64,000 nucleotides of DNA from Lachnospiraceae bacterium (GTDB taxonomy: Bacteria > Bacillota > Clostridia > Lachnospirales > Lachnospiraceae). The stretch is from the NCBI GenBank assembly GCA_031272985.1, contig JAISSU010000018.1, forward strand, positions 1 to 64,000. Direction: 5' to 3'. Both the position numbers and the translations under genes were made by a program. The notes under the pieces are model-generated. The model was not told where the DNA came from. It searched no databases and worked only from the letters and a program-made list of their open reading frames with translations. Below, piece after piece: positions 1 to 13,033 of this stretch. Positions within the stretch are counted from its first letter, which is position 1; each line of letters starts with the position of its first letter.

Positions 1-34
1 CTTGCGAAAGGCAGGCTGAAAAAAAATAAATTAT

Positions 35-1575
<1,541 letters not shown>

Positions 1576-1662
1576 AATATATACAAAGACGTGAGCATTC
1601 AACTTTATTCAGTTTTGAGGGGTTTAGTGATAAACCTAAGCAAGAATCAAATTCTTGATTGT

Positions 1663-1735
1663 GGGGCCTTAGCTCAGCTGGGAGAGCGCCTGCTTTGCAC
1701 GCAGGAGGTCAGCGGTTCGATCCCGCTAGGCTCCA
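1663..1735 (+). tRNA. tRNA-Ala (TGC) in the 16S-23S spacer
   Basis: A full cloverleaf can be folded by eye. The 7-bp acceptor stem (1663-1669 with 1728-1734) contains the G3:U70 pair (1665/1732) that marks alanine tRNAs. Anticodon TGC is at 1696-1698. No CCA is encoded; the discriminator is A1735. Its place between 16S and 23S is usual for Firmicutes rRNA operons. Confidence 0.97.
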
Positions 1736-1873
1736 TTGTCAGACAAGACGTTAAAATCACTTGAACATTGAAAACTAAATAACAATATCTAATAACGATA
1801 AATAAACCAAAAGCTGTGAATTTTAAAGAATTTACAAACTTATACTTGAAAAACGATGATTATAAATCATCAT

Positions 1874-4771
<2,898 letters not shown>

Positions 4772-5097
4772 AAAAAGTCAAGAAGCGGCAAGGCTAAGTC
4801 GATAAACGCGAGAGTGCAAGCACTCAAAGCGTGAAGCGACGAAGCAAAGACATTTGTTAACAAATGACACGAAATAGACCGTAGGTCTATGAGTGATTGC
4901 CGCTTCACGGATGATAATTATCTCTTGTATGCAGTTTTGAGGGTACGTGGCTGAAGCGTCTCTTGGTCGACAGTACTAAGCTCGTCAAAGACCTCGCTAA
5001 GTGCTTCGACATGCGTCGCACGTAAGTGACCAAAGGACAGTCACTAAGTGCTCATCGCTATTTACAAATTTAAAGTTTTATGTATAATAAAATATAT
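4772..5097. other. 23S to tRNA-Asn spacer, no 5S gene recognised
   Basis: No gene is visible in this 326-base stretch and no 5S core such as the usual CCGTTCCCATGCCGAAC block can be found. It holds a long-range inverted repeat (GAAGCGGCAA at 4782-4791, TTGCCGCTTC at 4897-4906) that may form an rRNA processing stalk. Inside that repeat are a 16-base palindrome CATTTGTTAACAAATG and a hairpin ATAGACC-GTA-GGTCTAT. The motif GCAGTTTTGAGGG near 4932 resembles CAGTTTTGAGGGG just after 16S (1611), as expected of rRNA spacer sequence. Confidence 0.6.
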
Positions 5098-5169
5098 TCC
5101 TCGATAGCTCAATGGTAGAGCACGCGGCTGTTAACCGCGGGGTTGTTGGTTCGAGCCCAACTCGGGGAG
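5098..5169 (+). tRNA. tRNA-Asn (GTT)
   Basis: Cloverleaf with acceptor stem TCCTCGA (5098-5104) pairing with TCGGGGA (5162-5168), discriminator G5169 and no encoded CCA. The anticodon loop CTGTTAA gives anticodon GTT. It follows the rRNA operon and is probably co-transcribed with it. Confidence 0.96.
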
Positions 5170-5205
5170 CTAAGGCGTTTCGGATTCTGATGGATTCGGG
5201 GCGTT

Positions 5206-6081
5206 TTATTTTGCCGTGTTTTTAGTAAGCGGTGTTCTTCTTATGAAGAGGATACCGAGGGTGTTAGGTCCGCAGTGTACGCTGACAGTGCACCCTGCAT
5301 ATGTTTCATAGATATTGGAAAATGGTATGAGTGATTGAATTCTTTCGCGCACGACGTCGACTACATCCTGCGGGGTGTGCGAATGTGTTATGAATATGGT
5401 ATCAGGGACAATATCCTCCACATCGGATAGTCTCGCTCTGACATACTCATCGAGGACCATGGCCTGTTTTCCGCGATACTTTCTGCCGACGCCCATGGCA
5501 CCGTTTTTGACCTCAATACAGGGTTTTAATTGAAGGAGGTTTGCGCCGAGAGCAGCCACAGATGAACAACGGCCGCCTTTTCGCATATATTCAAGAGTAT
5601 CCAGTATAAACGAGGCATCTACTCTGTCACGTAGTTCTTCTATTTCGGTGACGATTTCTATTGCGGATTTACCTGCATCGCGCATTTTAACAGCATGCAG
5701 TACCAATAGACCAATCCCGGTAGACAGATTTTTACTGTCAATAGCATATACTCCTTCGAATTCTTCTGACGCAAGACGGCAATTATTATATCCTGCAGAC
5801 ATGAGGGAACTTATCGTGAAATGTATTATTTCATTGCCTTCGGTAACTAAAGGTCTGAAGAATTCTACATATTCCGCGACATTAGGTGCGCTGGTTTTAA
5901 CGACTTTTTTTGTTTTTTCAACATATTCAAATATATCAAATGGTGTGATGTCTTCCATGTCTTTTCGCACTTCATCATCAACGAGAATCGGAGCAGCATT
6001 AACAGGAATATTGAACTTCCTTAAAAGTGCAGGTGATAGATCCGCCGAACTGTCACAAGAAATAATTACATTGTTACCCAT
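5206..6081 (-). CDS. DegV family fatty-acid-binding protein
   Basis: A 291-residue protein of the usual DegV length, starting MGNNVIISCDSSADLS. The family signature is visible: an early CDSSADL strand-loop, a central TSAPNVAEY segment (the serine of the TS-P motif contacts the fatty-acid carboxylate in the family) and the later GGR-CSS turn near residue 170. In Firmicutes, DegV/FakB proteins bind fatty acids and hand them to the FakA kinase for phosphorylation and use in phospholipid synthesis. Which fatty acid this one carries cannot be told. No FakA lies nearby, so the gene stands alone, transcribed toward the rRNA operon. Cytoplasmic, no signal peptide. Confidence 0.88.
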   Translation of the reverse strand: MGNNVIISCDSSADLSPALLRKFNIPVNAAPILVDDEVRKDMEDITPFDIFEYVEKTKKVVKTSAPNVAEYVEFFRPLVTEGNEIIHFTISSLMSAGYNNCRLASEEFEGVYAIDSKNLSTGIGLLVLHAVKMRDAGKSAIEIVTEIEELRDRVDASFILDTLEYMRKGGRCSSVAALGANLLQLKPCIEVKNGAMGVGRKYRGKQAMVLDEYVRARLSDVEDIVPDTIFITHSHTPQDVVDVVRERIQSLIPFSNIYETYAGCTVSVHCGPNTLGILFIRRTPLTKNTAK

Positions 6082-6270
6082 GCCAAATGCCCCCCTTTGC
6101 CTGAATTAAACCCTACCAAAGAGGAATATAACATATGAGCTGTCTTTACACAAGATTTAATTACTTTTGTGTTACAAAAAGTTACGAACTTATTTCGTAC
6201 ACAACACATATAATTGATAAATATTCCCTTAATATATGGTATAATTATTAAGAAAAGGGGGCTGATTTCG

Positions 6271-6597
6271 GTGAAAAAAGAGAAAAATAATACCTTTGAA
6301 TTGATCTATGAGGTAGTCAAGCAAATTCCGAAAGGATGTGTGGCTTCCTATGGGCAGATAGCGGCACTTTGCGGTAATAAAAGGTGGTCAAGGGCGGTGG
6401 GTTTTGCGCTGCATGTGAATCCATTGCCCGGTATTATTCCCTGCCACAGGGTGCTTTTTTCTGACGGGAGGTTAACAGAGGCATTTGCCTTCGGAGGAAA
6501 AAATCAGCAGGAAGAACTGCTTGAAAATGAAGGTGTCAAAGTTAAAGACGGGAAAGTAGACATGGATAAATACCAATGGAAACGATATGTCCTCTAA
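6271..6597 (+). CDS. MGMT-family DNA alkyl-base protein
   Basis: A 108-residue protein consisting only of the C-terminal DNA-binding domain of O6-alkylguanine-DNA alkyltransferases. The GTG start at 6271 is preferred because AAGGGGG lies 10 bases upstream; the ATG at 6214 adds an unlikely hydrophobic leader without such a site. The helix-turn-helix (residues 20-35, VASYGQIAALCG), the arginine finger region SRAVGFAL (Arg41) and an intact acceptor-cysteine motif IPCHRV (Cys58) are present. Retention of Cys58 separates it from alkyltransferase-like proteins, which replace that cysteine, so alkyl transfer is possible; the small size is typical of the ATL-like subfamily. It may mark bulky alkylguanines or repair them directly. 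Confidence 0.88.
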   Translation: MKKEKNNTFELIYEVVKQIPKGCVASYGQIAALCGNKRWSRAVGFALHVNPLPGIIPCHRVLFSDGRLTEAFAFGGKNQQEELLENEGVKVKDGKVDMDKYQWKRYVL

Positions 6598-6691
6598 TGA
6601 TAGAGTATTAAGAGGTTGTCATAGTATTAAATGATAGTGCGATCTGAGTATTTATGCGAATGACATGCATGATTATGAAAGGATGAATTAT

Positions 6692-7426
6692 ATGCTAAGG
6701 GATGAGATCGAGCAATTACAGAGCATCATAGGTAGTTCAAAGAATTTAGTATTTTTCGGTGGAGCAGGTGTTTCCACTGAGAGCGGGATTCCTGATTTCA
6801 GAAGCGCCGAAGGGCTTTTTGTGAAGTATGATAATCGGCAGTATGCTCCCGAAGAGATGGTCAGTCACTCGTTTTTCATGAATCATAGGAACGAGTTTTT
6901 CGATTTCTATAAGAATAAAATGATGTACTTGGATGCGAAACCAAATGCGGCACATATTTTTCTCGCGAAATTAGAAGAAGCCGGGAAGCTAAAAGCAATT
7001 GTGACCCAAAACATTGATGGTCTGCATCAGATGGCGGGTAGTAAAACAGTTTATGAGGTGCACGGGAGCATTCACAGGAATTACTGCATGAAATGCAAAG
7101 CTTTCTATGATGCCGCATACGTAAAGAATAGCAAAGGGGTACCTGTTTGCAGTAAATGCGGCGGTGATATAAAGCCTGACGTAGTACTCTATGGAGAAAG
7201 CCTCGATGGTAGGGTAATCAGCGAGTCAATTGACGCAATCGGTCGCGCAGATACGCTGATTATCGGAGGAACATCTCTCGCAGTATATCCTGCCGCAGGC
7301 TTTGTGGAACATTTCAGGGGAGAGAATTTAGTCGTAATTAACAAAACCTCCACTATGAAGACCATTAGCAATGCGCTTTTGATACAGGCTCCGATAGGAG
7401 AGGTTTTTTCAAGTTTGATTGTTTAA
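6692..7426 (+). CDS. NAD-dependent protein deacylase, sirtuin family
   Basis: Sir2-family enzyme of 244 residues, removing acyl groups from protein lysines with consumption of NAD. The start at 6692 is chosen because AAAGGA sits 8 bases upstream; 6665 and 6683 are too far from or too close to it. Rossmann NAD-binding GAGVSTESGIPDFR (25-37), TQNID (105-109), catalytic His124 in the VHG motif, a zinc ribbon with Cys132, Cys135, Cys153 and Cys156, and GTSL (193-196) are all intact. The zinc-site spacing and overall length match small bacterial sirtuins. It converges on the SDR gene at 7448, with 21 bases between the stops. Confidence 0.95.
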   Translation: MLRDEIEQLQSIIGSSKNLVFFGGAGVSTESGIPDFRSAEGLFVKYDNRQYAPEEMVSHSFFMNHRNEFFDFYKNKMMYLDAKPNAAHIFLAKLEEAGKLKAIVTQNIDGLHQMAGSKTVYEVHGSIHRNYCMKCKAFYDAAYVKNSKGVPVCSKCGGDIKPDVVLYGESLDGRVISESIDAIGRADTLIIGGTSLAVYPAAGFVEHFRGENLVVINKTSTMKTISNALLIQAPIGEVFSSLIV

Positions 7427-7447
7427 ATTAAGCCAAATAATTATTGA

Positions 7448-8212
7448 TTATCTGACACTGTAACCGCCGTCTATTATTAGGTCCGCGCCGGTCGTGTATC
7501 CGGCGGCGTCCGAGGCGAGATAGAGAATCGCTGGAATCAGTTCTTCGGGATTTCCCATACGCAGCTGTGGAATTAAAGGTATCCACGCGTCTTTTAATTC
7601 CTGTGGAGTATCGACTGACATCGGCGTGGCGATGTACCCGGGACTTATTGAATTTACTCTGATCCCGAATTCTGCCCATTCTACCGCCAAAGAACGGGTC
7701 ATATGAATAACACCTGCCTTTGAGGCATTATAAGAGACCTGCCATTGCGGGACATTGACAATAGATCCGCTCATTGATGCCATATTGATGATGCTACCCT
7801 TAATTCCTTTTTCAATCATCTTCCTTCCGACTTCTTGGCAGATAAAGAATTCTCCGGTCAGGTTAATCTCAATAACTTCTCGCCACTCGGAAGGTAAAGC
7901 GTCCAATGTGTCCTGATGAATGCAAACTCCGGCATTATTAAAGACTACATGAATACCGCCGAGTTTTTCAAATACTTCGCCGACAGCTTTTACTACCTCT
8001 TCTTCTTTTGTCACGTCTACGCGGTAATCATAGCATTTTCCGCCTTCTGCCTCGATTAGCTTTACTGTCTCGTCAGCGCCCGAACGCGCAAAATTAACAA
8101 TAACAGCTCCGGCTCTGGCAAGTCCCAATGCCACTACTTGCCCGATTCCGCGACCTCCACCGGTTACTAAAGCAACTTTTCCTTTTAGGCTGAACATTTC
8201 TTCAAGATACAT
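7448..8212 (-). CDS. SDR-family oxidoreductase (sugar/polyol dehydrogenase-like)
   Basis: Classical short-chain dehydrogenase of 254 residues. The ATG at 8212 is preceded by GGAGG; upstream in-frame codons lie in repeat sequence. It shows the TGGGRGIG dinucleotide motif near the N-terminus, NNAG, the active-site serine region ASMSGS and catalytic YNASK, then the SPGYIATPM strand. Closest by feel to gluconate 5-dehydrogenase and fungal-type polyol SDRs, but the substrate cannot be fixed from sequence. It is the last gene of the minus-strand catabolic unit, after a zinc dehydrogenase. Such MDR plus SDR pairs interconvert two hydroxyl epimers by oxidation and re-reduction, as in L-idonate use. 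Confidence 0.88.
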   Translation of the reverse strand: MYLEEMFSLKGKVALVTGGGRGIGQVVALGLARAGAVIVNFARSGADETVKLIEAEGGKCYDYRVDVTKEEEVVKAVGEVFEKLGGIHVVFNNAGVCIHQDTLDALPSEWREVIEINLTGEFFICQEVGRKMIEKGIKGSIINMASMSGSIVNVPQWQVSYNASKAGVIHMTRSLAVEWAEFGIRVNSISPGYIATPMSVDTPQELKDAWIPLIPQLRMGNPEELIPAILYLASDAAGYTTGADLIIDGGYSVR

Positions 8213-8236
8213 AGTTTTACCCTCCATATGATTATA

Positions 8237-8324
8237 GTCAGGGGACACCCCCGACACCCCACGCTCCGACCGGAATGAATCCGGTCTACGCTACTAAAGG
8301 TCAGGGGACACCCCCGACACCCCA
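8237..8324. repeat. Pair of 25-bp direct repeats flanking a hairpin
   Basis: Two identical 25-base copies lie at 8237-8261 and 8300-8324; each contains GGGGACACCCCCGACACCCC. Between them is a perfect 6-bp hairpin, GACCGG-AATGAAT-CCGGTC (8268-8286). The element sits in the gap between the zinc dehydrogenase and the SDR, inside an apparent operon, and on the minus strand lies just upstream of the SDR ribosome site. It could be a small dispersed repeat or an RNA-processing element. No terminal repeats or coding capacity suggest a transposon. Confidence 0.75.
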
Positions 8325-8400
8325 TACGACGCCTAATCCGCTTCTTTGGGATTATTTGATTATTATTAAGTATTTACTATGAATTTAACATAGTATGTAC

Positions 8401-9435
8401 TCAGAACTCAACTACATTTTTAAGACCGATTGCCCGCTCGGCCAATGAAAATAATACATTTATATCTTCTAAAGGTGCTTTTTTAGTGATTAGCTTATCC
8501 GCCGGAATGAGCCCTTCCTTAATAAAGCGCAGCGTGTCACGATATTGAATGTGGCTGGCGCGCGTGGTTCCGGTTACTAATAATTGCTTATAATGGATAA
8601 TATTTGTATTTAGTGCCACCTCTTCTTTTTCTTTTGGGAGACCTCCGAAAAAGCAGATACGGCCATTTACTGCCGCAAATGAAAAGCTCGAAGCTTGCGC
8701 CGCCGGTGACGGGCAGGCCGTGATAATAACATCAAAGAGATGCCCAAGCGTCAGTTCTTTTACTTTTTCAATATCCAAAGCTCCGACGGTTATAAAATCA
8801 GGGTCAAGCTCTTTTACTTTTTCCAATCGGCTTTCTTCAAGATCACTGAGAACGACTTTGCCTGCGCCTGCCATCTTTGCCAAGAACGCATGCATTATTC
8901 CTATTACCCCCGCACCTACTACCAAAACGAGATTCCCGGGACGTATCCTGCAATGCGAGGAACCGTTAAAAGCACATGAGAGTGGCTCATTTAAAGCGCC
9001 TGCCTCAAAAGAAATGCCATCTATCGGGACAATATTCCCACCTCTGACAGCCTTTTCCGGTATAAGTACGTATTCAGCGAAGCCGCCGTCAATATTAACG
9101 CCAAAGGCTTTATAATCTTCACAGAGCTGTCCGTTTCCGGAGACGCATAAATCACAGATACCGCAGCCCATATTAGGTGCAACGGCAACAGATTGTCCTA
9201 CTTCATAGCCGGAAACCTGACTCCCAAGTTCTTCAATTACACCGGAAAACTCATGCCCTAAGATTAGCGGGTGTTCGGCATCGACTCCTTTTGCCCCAAA
9301 GCCCCACATTCTGACATCGGTTCCGCAGACGGCGGCGGCTTTGACTTTCAGAAGGATTTCTCCTGAACTTGGTTTTGGGGTCGGGACATCTTCAATTCTG
9401 ATATCTTTAATTCCGTATAGTCTTGCTGCTTTCAT
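8401..9435 (-). CDS. Zinc-dependent medium-chain dehydrogenase (polyol/threonine DH-like)
   Basis: MDR-family alcohol dehydrogenase of 344 residues that oxidises a secondary alcohol, probably of a polyol or sugar acid, with NAD(P). Catalytic zinc ligands are the CGTD cysteine and the GHE motif. A structural zinc lobe is visible as CGICDLC followed by a fourth cysteine in GQLCE. The nucleotide fold has VVGAGVIG. ATG 9435 follows AAAGGAG. It is the fourth gene of the minus unit, between the FGGY kinase and the SDR; the 120 bases before it contain GC-rich inverted repeats but no gene. Sorbitol, L-idonate or similar substrates fit; the exact one is unknown. Confidence 0.88.
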   Translation of the reverse strand: MKAARLYGIKDIRIEDVPTPKPSSGEILLKVKAAAVCGTDVRMWGFGAKGVDAEHPLILGHEFSGVIEELGSQVSGYEVGQSVAVAPNMGCGICDLCVSGNGQLCEDYKAFGVNIDGGFAEYVLIPEKAVRGGNIVPIDGISFEAGALNEPLSCAFNGSSHCRIRPGNLVLVVGAGVIGIMHAFLAKMAGAGKVVLSDLEESRLEKVKELDPDFITVGALDIEKVKELTLGHLFDVIITACPSPAAQASSFSFAAVNGRICFFGGLPKEKEEVALNTNIIHYKQLLVTGTTRASHIQYRDTLRFIKEGLIPADKLITKKAPLEDINVLFSLAERAIGLKNVVEF

Positions 9436-9555
9436 GGTGTCTCCTTTTTTCTTTGTTTATATGTCGGTGACGGGTAGCACGGACCCCGTCGCTACGACGG
9501 CTATATCATGTTGGTCGGTGTCGGGTGGAAAACCCGCCCATAACAAGGTTGCGGC

Positions 9556-11070
9556 TCATTGTAACATTGTGTTGGCATAATAGGGTGTTAAGGTATCAAT
9601 TAATTTCAGGTAGTCTTTGGTGTAGGGTTCGTAGGCAGTAGTATTATCCGGGTCCGGTTTTATTTCCGAAGAAATTTTCATACTATTGCCGATAGGCACT
9701 CTATAATCATCATAAAGCCCGGTGCCTAAGCCTGCGAGCACCGCGCTTCCAACGAGTGCGGCGTCGCTCATTTCAAATGGAAGGACACTTACGCCCAATA
9801 CATCGGCCTTGATCTTATTAAACAAAGCAGATTTTGCTCCACCGCCTGCCGCGTACATTTTTGAAAAATTGCAATTAGGATATAGTGATTTCAGAACCGA
9901 CAGATAATAATGGTATTCGTAGGCAATGCCTTCCATCGAAGCTCTGAAAAGATGGGCGCGGGTGTGTTTCCAGTCAAGTCCTGCAAAAGAACCGCGAATA
10001 TATGGGTTATTGGGGAGCACTCGCCCCGCGAAGTGGGGTATGAATATGAGTCCTTCGCTGCCAGGTGGGATTGATTCACATTCTTTTTCAAGGACTGAGT
10101 AGGAAACATTCGGGCTCCCTGTAAAATTATCTCTGACCCATCGCAGACATAATCCGCCGCCGTTTATATAGGCTAAAGGGAACCAGTATCCGTCAATAGG
10201 GGAACGCATCATTGTGAGCGTTTCGGTATCGGTATCGGGTATATATTTGTCTGTTACGCTGCACATAACAGAAGCGGTACCTGCGCAATCGTACAATGTT
10301 CCGGGATCAAAGATACCTGAGCCAAATATTGAAGAGGCTGTATCGCCGCCTCCCGCGATAATCGGAATCCCGCTTGGAAGGCATGTTAGCTTAGCAAACT
10401 CTTCATTTAGCCGTCCGACTACTTCATATGGGCTGACAATCCTTGGGAGTTTATTCTTATCTATCCCGAATAAATAAAGCAACTCGTCACTCCAGCAAAG
10501 ATTTTTGTTATCGCCAAAACCGGAATACTGAATACAAGTATAATCGAAATAAAAGCTATCAGCGTTCAATGAAGCCAGTCTCCCAACGACATAGGCATGA
10601 GGAAGGACAAATTTTGCGATATTATAATAGATTTGGGGCTCGTTTTCCTTCCACCACAGAATCTTAGGACCGTGTGTATAGGTGATGGGACCGCCTGTAA
10701 TAGCGGTGACTTTCTGCCCTGCCTTTTCGCGCATGGCTTTCATTTGGGGTTCACATCTGGTATCGAGCCAGCTGTCATAGTAAGTAGCGGCTAAGCCGTC
10801 TTTTGCAACACCCATAATACCTGCCATTTGTGAATCAATGCCGATCGCACAGACTTTTTTTGCTTTTTCGCCTGCCTGTTTAGAAAGGCTTTTCAGAGTA
10901 TTTACACAAGAAGAAAGTATGTCATCAGCTTCCTGCCAAACTACCCCCGGTTTAGGGCGAATTAGGCGAGAACCCTCAAATGCGCTTGCTATTATATTAA
11001 GATCAGTATCAAAGAGAATTGCCTTCGTGCCTTGAGTGCCAATATCTACGGCGATAATGAAATTATCCAT
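9556..11070 (-). CDS. FGGY-family carbohydrate kinase (xylulokinase-like)
   Basis: Sugar kinase of 504 residues with the ASKHA ATPase fold. The N-terminal phosphate loop DIGTQGTKAILFD is at residues 9-21, and the C-terminal domain contains AAGGGAKS. Length and layout match xylulokinase and related ketose kinases. It would phosphorylate a sugar delivered by the neighbouring ABC importer or made by the dehydrogenases around it. ATG 11070 follows a GTGAGGT site. A second, distinct FGGY kinase is encoded in the plus unit at 24929-26458, so the island phosphorylates two different intermediates or one at alternative stages. Confidence 0.9.
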   Translation of the reverse strand: MDNFIIAVDIGTQGTKAILFDTDLNIIASAFEGSRLIRPKPGVVWQEADDILSSCVNTLKSLSKQAGEKAKKVCAIGIDSQMAGIMGVAKDGLAATYYDSWLDTRCEPQMKAMREKAGQKVTAITGGPITYTHGPKILWWKENEPQIYYNIAKFVLPHAYVVGRLASLNADSFYFDYTCIQYSGFGDNKNLCWSDELLYLFGIDKNKLPRIVSPYEVVGRLNEEFAKLTCLPSGIPIIAGGGDTASSIFGSGIFDPGTLYDCAGTASVMCSVTDKYIPDTDTETLTMMRSPIDGYWFPLAYINGGGLCLRWVRDNFTGSPNVSYSVLEKECESIPPGSEGLIFIPHFAGRVLPNNPYIRGSFAGLDWKHTRAHLFRASMEGIAYEYHYYLSVLKSLYPNCNFSKMYAAGGGAKSALFNKIKADVLGVSVLPFEMSDAALVGSAVLAGLGTGLYDDYRVPIGNSMKISSEIKPDPDNTTAYEPYTKDYLKLIDTLTPYYANTMLQ

Positions 11071-11208
11071 GTAGACCTCACTTTTGTTAGCATTAATATT
11101 GATTACAGCATTACTATCTAATGATATGTATTAACAAAACCCTCTTAGGAATATTTATTGCAACACTAATAATGATTATCAGTACTAATCTTGTATTATA
11201 AAGTTATT

Positions 11209-12225
11209 TTACGTGAGGCGAACTATGCGTTTTTCCTTTATAGATTGATTCCCCGCATTTACCACGCGTACCGCATTTAATCCGTCTTCGCCTGTGACCA
11301 AAGGAGGTTTCCCCTCTAACACGGATTCGGCGAATGCTCTGTCTTCGGCGAGGTAAGCTTGCGTAAATAGGCCAGTCCAGCTCTTAATAAACATACGGTT
11401 TTTAAGTCCGCTTCGATTCGCATAGGTCATTCCGTTTTCATTTGTATTTCCTATATAAATAACCCCGTCGCTCCCGAGTATTTCGACTCTGGCATCATAA
11501 CCATAACCCACGCCCTGAGCACCATCTATCACACCTTGCATGCCGTTTTTAAAAAGTCCGCTAAGGATAACATTGTCATAAAAATCCGGGTACTTTTCCT
11601 TTGCGTCGGGACAGCGGTAATTTCCGGCAATTGCATAAATATGTTCAAATTCGCTGCCTGTAAACCAGTGCAGGGTATCAATATCGTGGCTATTTACCTC
11701 GGCTAAGGGACCGTTACTCTTTGAGATGTCATACATCCATTCCTTTGGAGTGCTGGGACCTCTGGTCAATGATTTAACTAATACGACATCTCCAATTACT
11801 CCGTCGTCCAGTGCTTGTTTTGCAGCTACAAAGCCAGAGTCAAACCTTCGCATAAAGCCGATTTGCAAAAAGACATTGTTTTCTTTAGCAGCATTAATCA
11901 TCCTGCGGCATTCGTCTTCATTTATTGCCATGGGTTTTTCGCAGAGAATATGCTTACCCGCTTTTGCTGCCTCCACTGCGATTTCACAGTGGAATTTAGT
12001 AGGCGAAACAATAATTACCGCTGAAATTGTATCATCATCAAGTACCTGACGATAATCCTGATAACACTTTGCAACCCCTAATTCATTACAAGCCTTTATT
12101 GCAGCCTCCTCAGATGGGTCGGAAATGGCTGTTAAGACAAGACCGGGCACTTTATTAATGAAGTTTCTTGCATGAATCATGCCGGCTCGACCGGCACCGA
12201 TAAGGGCAATATTTTTATTATACAA
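11209..12225 (-). CDS. Gfo/Idh/MocA-family oxidoreductase (inositol 2-dehydrogenase-like)
   Basis: NAD-dependent sugar/cyclitol dehydrogenase of 338 residues. A TTG start at 12225 is chosen because GGAGG lies 7 bases before it and the Rossmann motif IALIGAGRAG begins at residue 5; longer in-frame starts would overlap the upstream VOC gene heavily. The family motif CEKPMA is present and an HDIDTLHW segment provides the expected histidine/aspartate pair. IolG-type enzymes oxidise myo- or scyllo-inositol, but many relatives act on glucose-like sugars, so only the family is firm. It lies 25 bases downstream of the VOC gene in the minus unit. Confidence 0.88.
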   Translation of the reverse strand: MYNKNIALIGAGRAGMIHARNFINKVPGLVLTAISDPSEEAAIKACNELGVAKCYQDYRQVLDDDTISAVIIVSPTKFHCEIAVEAAKAGKHILCEKPMAINEDECRRMINAAKENNVFLQIGFMRRFDSGFVAAKQALDDGVIGDVVLVKSLTRGPSTPKEWMYDISKSNGPLAEVNSHDIDTLHWFTGSEFEHIYAIAGNYRCPDAKEKYPDFYDNVILSGLFKNGMQGVIDGAQGVGYGYDARVEILGSDGVIYIGNTNENGMTYANRSGLKNRMFIKSWTGLFTQAYLAEDRAFAESVLEGKPPLVTGEDGLNAVRVVNAGNQSIKEKRIVRLT

Positions 12226-12250
12226 GGCAAATCCTCCGATCAAATGCAAT

Positions 12251-12634
12251 TCATGACAGTATTTGGTTGAATTCGACTTTCTCGGCGTTAGGTCCGATGA
12301 TTGTAAAATAACGCACTCCCTTTTCAAAGAACGGTAGATAGTTAATTTCAGTATCCAGCATTTCATAGCTGCCTGCTTTAATTTTCTCAAATGCACTTTC
12401 GATATCTGTCACATTAAGGGCGATGTGGTCAATCGCACCATTTATACCTGCGGTTTCAGCCATTTCATAGGTTTCAATAACGAAATCTCCGATCTTTAAG
12501 AAAGCCACTTTGTCTGAGCCGTTAATAGTGGAATAGATTACTTCAAAGCCCAGACCCTCATAGAATTTTAGCGTTGCATCATAGTCCTTAGTAGGGAGGC
12601 CGAGATGCTGTAGGCCTGTAATTAAATTTTTCAT
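12251..12634 (-). CDS. VOC/glyoxalase-fold protein
   Basis: A small protein of 127 residues with two beta-alpha-beta-beta-beta modules of the vicinal-oxygen-chelate fold: module one begins with LQHLGLPTKDYDATLKFY, module two with IDHIALNVTDIESAFEKI. The second-module histidine (DHIAL) and a late glutamate (KVEF) are plausible metal ligands. The start at 12634 is chosen because AAAGGA is 6 bases upstream; 12640 is too close. First gene of the minus catabolic unit. In such settings VOC proteins act as isomerases, epimerases or lyases on sugar derivatives. I cannot assign a reaction. Confidence 0.8.
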   Translation of the reverse strand: MKNLITGLQHLGLPTKDYDATLKFYEGLGFEVIYSTINGSDKVAFLKIGDFVIETYEMAETAGINGAIDHIALNVTDIESAFEKIKAGSYEMLDTEINYLPFFEKGVRYFTIIGPNAEKVEFNQILS

Positions 12635-12724
12635 GCGCATTCCTTTCTTTATTCGGTTTTCGGTAATGAGAATAAGAAATTAGGTGTAAAATTTGTTGTA
12701 ATAGTGCTCAATTTCCTTCATTTC

Positions 12725-12752
12725 ATTTTAACGTACAAATCAAGAAAGTCAA
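12725..12752 (-). promoter_or_regulatory. Candidate sigma-A promoter for the VOC-to-SDR unit
   Basis: Reading the minus strand, TTGACT (12752-12747) and TAAAAT (12730-12725) are separated by 16 bases. They point toward the VOC gene, whose start is about 90 bases downstream. The fit is good but not perfect. Confidence 0.5.
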
Positions 12753-12845
12753 TTGACATGAGAAAGATATGTAATGACATTATGACGAATTTTTCGAGTC
12801 GATTTTGTCCAATTTGTAGAAAATTGTGAAGTTTCGAGAAACCCA

Positions 12846-12874
12846 TTGACGAAGTCAAATCGCTTATTTATAAT
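12846..12874 (+). promoter_or_regulatory. Sigma-A promoter for the ABC importer/catabolic unit
   Basis: TTGACG (12846-12851), a 17-base spacer and a perfect TATAAT (12869-12874). The binding-protein gene starts at 13034, leaving an untranslated leader of about 150 bases. This is the strongest promoter-like sequence in the divergent region. Confidence 0.75.
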
Positions 12875-12882
12875 TCATTGTA

Positions 12883-12894
12883 ACGTTCGAATGT
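12883..12894. promoter_or_regulatory. Imperfect palindrome, candidate operator
   Basis: ACGTTCGAATGT is symmetric at 10 of 12 positions around TTC|GAA and lies at the likely transcription start of the plus unit, just downstream of the -10 box. It is well placed to be bound by a repressor; the GntR-type regulator encoded in the same unit (22051-22800) is the natural candidate. This is inference from position and symmetry only. Confidence 0.4.
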
Positions 12895-13033
12895 ACGGAC
12901 ATAATGGCATGAACTTTTACTCTACGAGCCGGGTGGCCTTATGAATGAGCGAAAGTGACTGACCGAAACGCGAAGAGAAGTGTATCAAAAACATGTAGGG
13001 TTACAAGAAAACAATAAGTTGAGGAGGAAAGTT

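Noticed and set aside
4930-5070. Possible 5S rRNA after 23S
   Set aside because: Scanned for the conserved 5S blocks and terminal stem; none found, so no 5S was called.
5648-6109. 153-residue plus-strand frame over the DegV gene
   Set aside because: Antisense shadow of a well-supported coding sequence.
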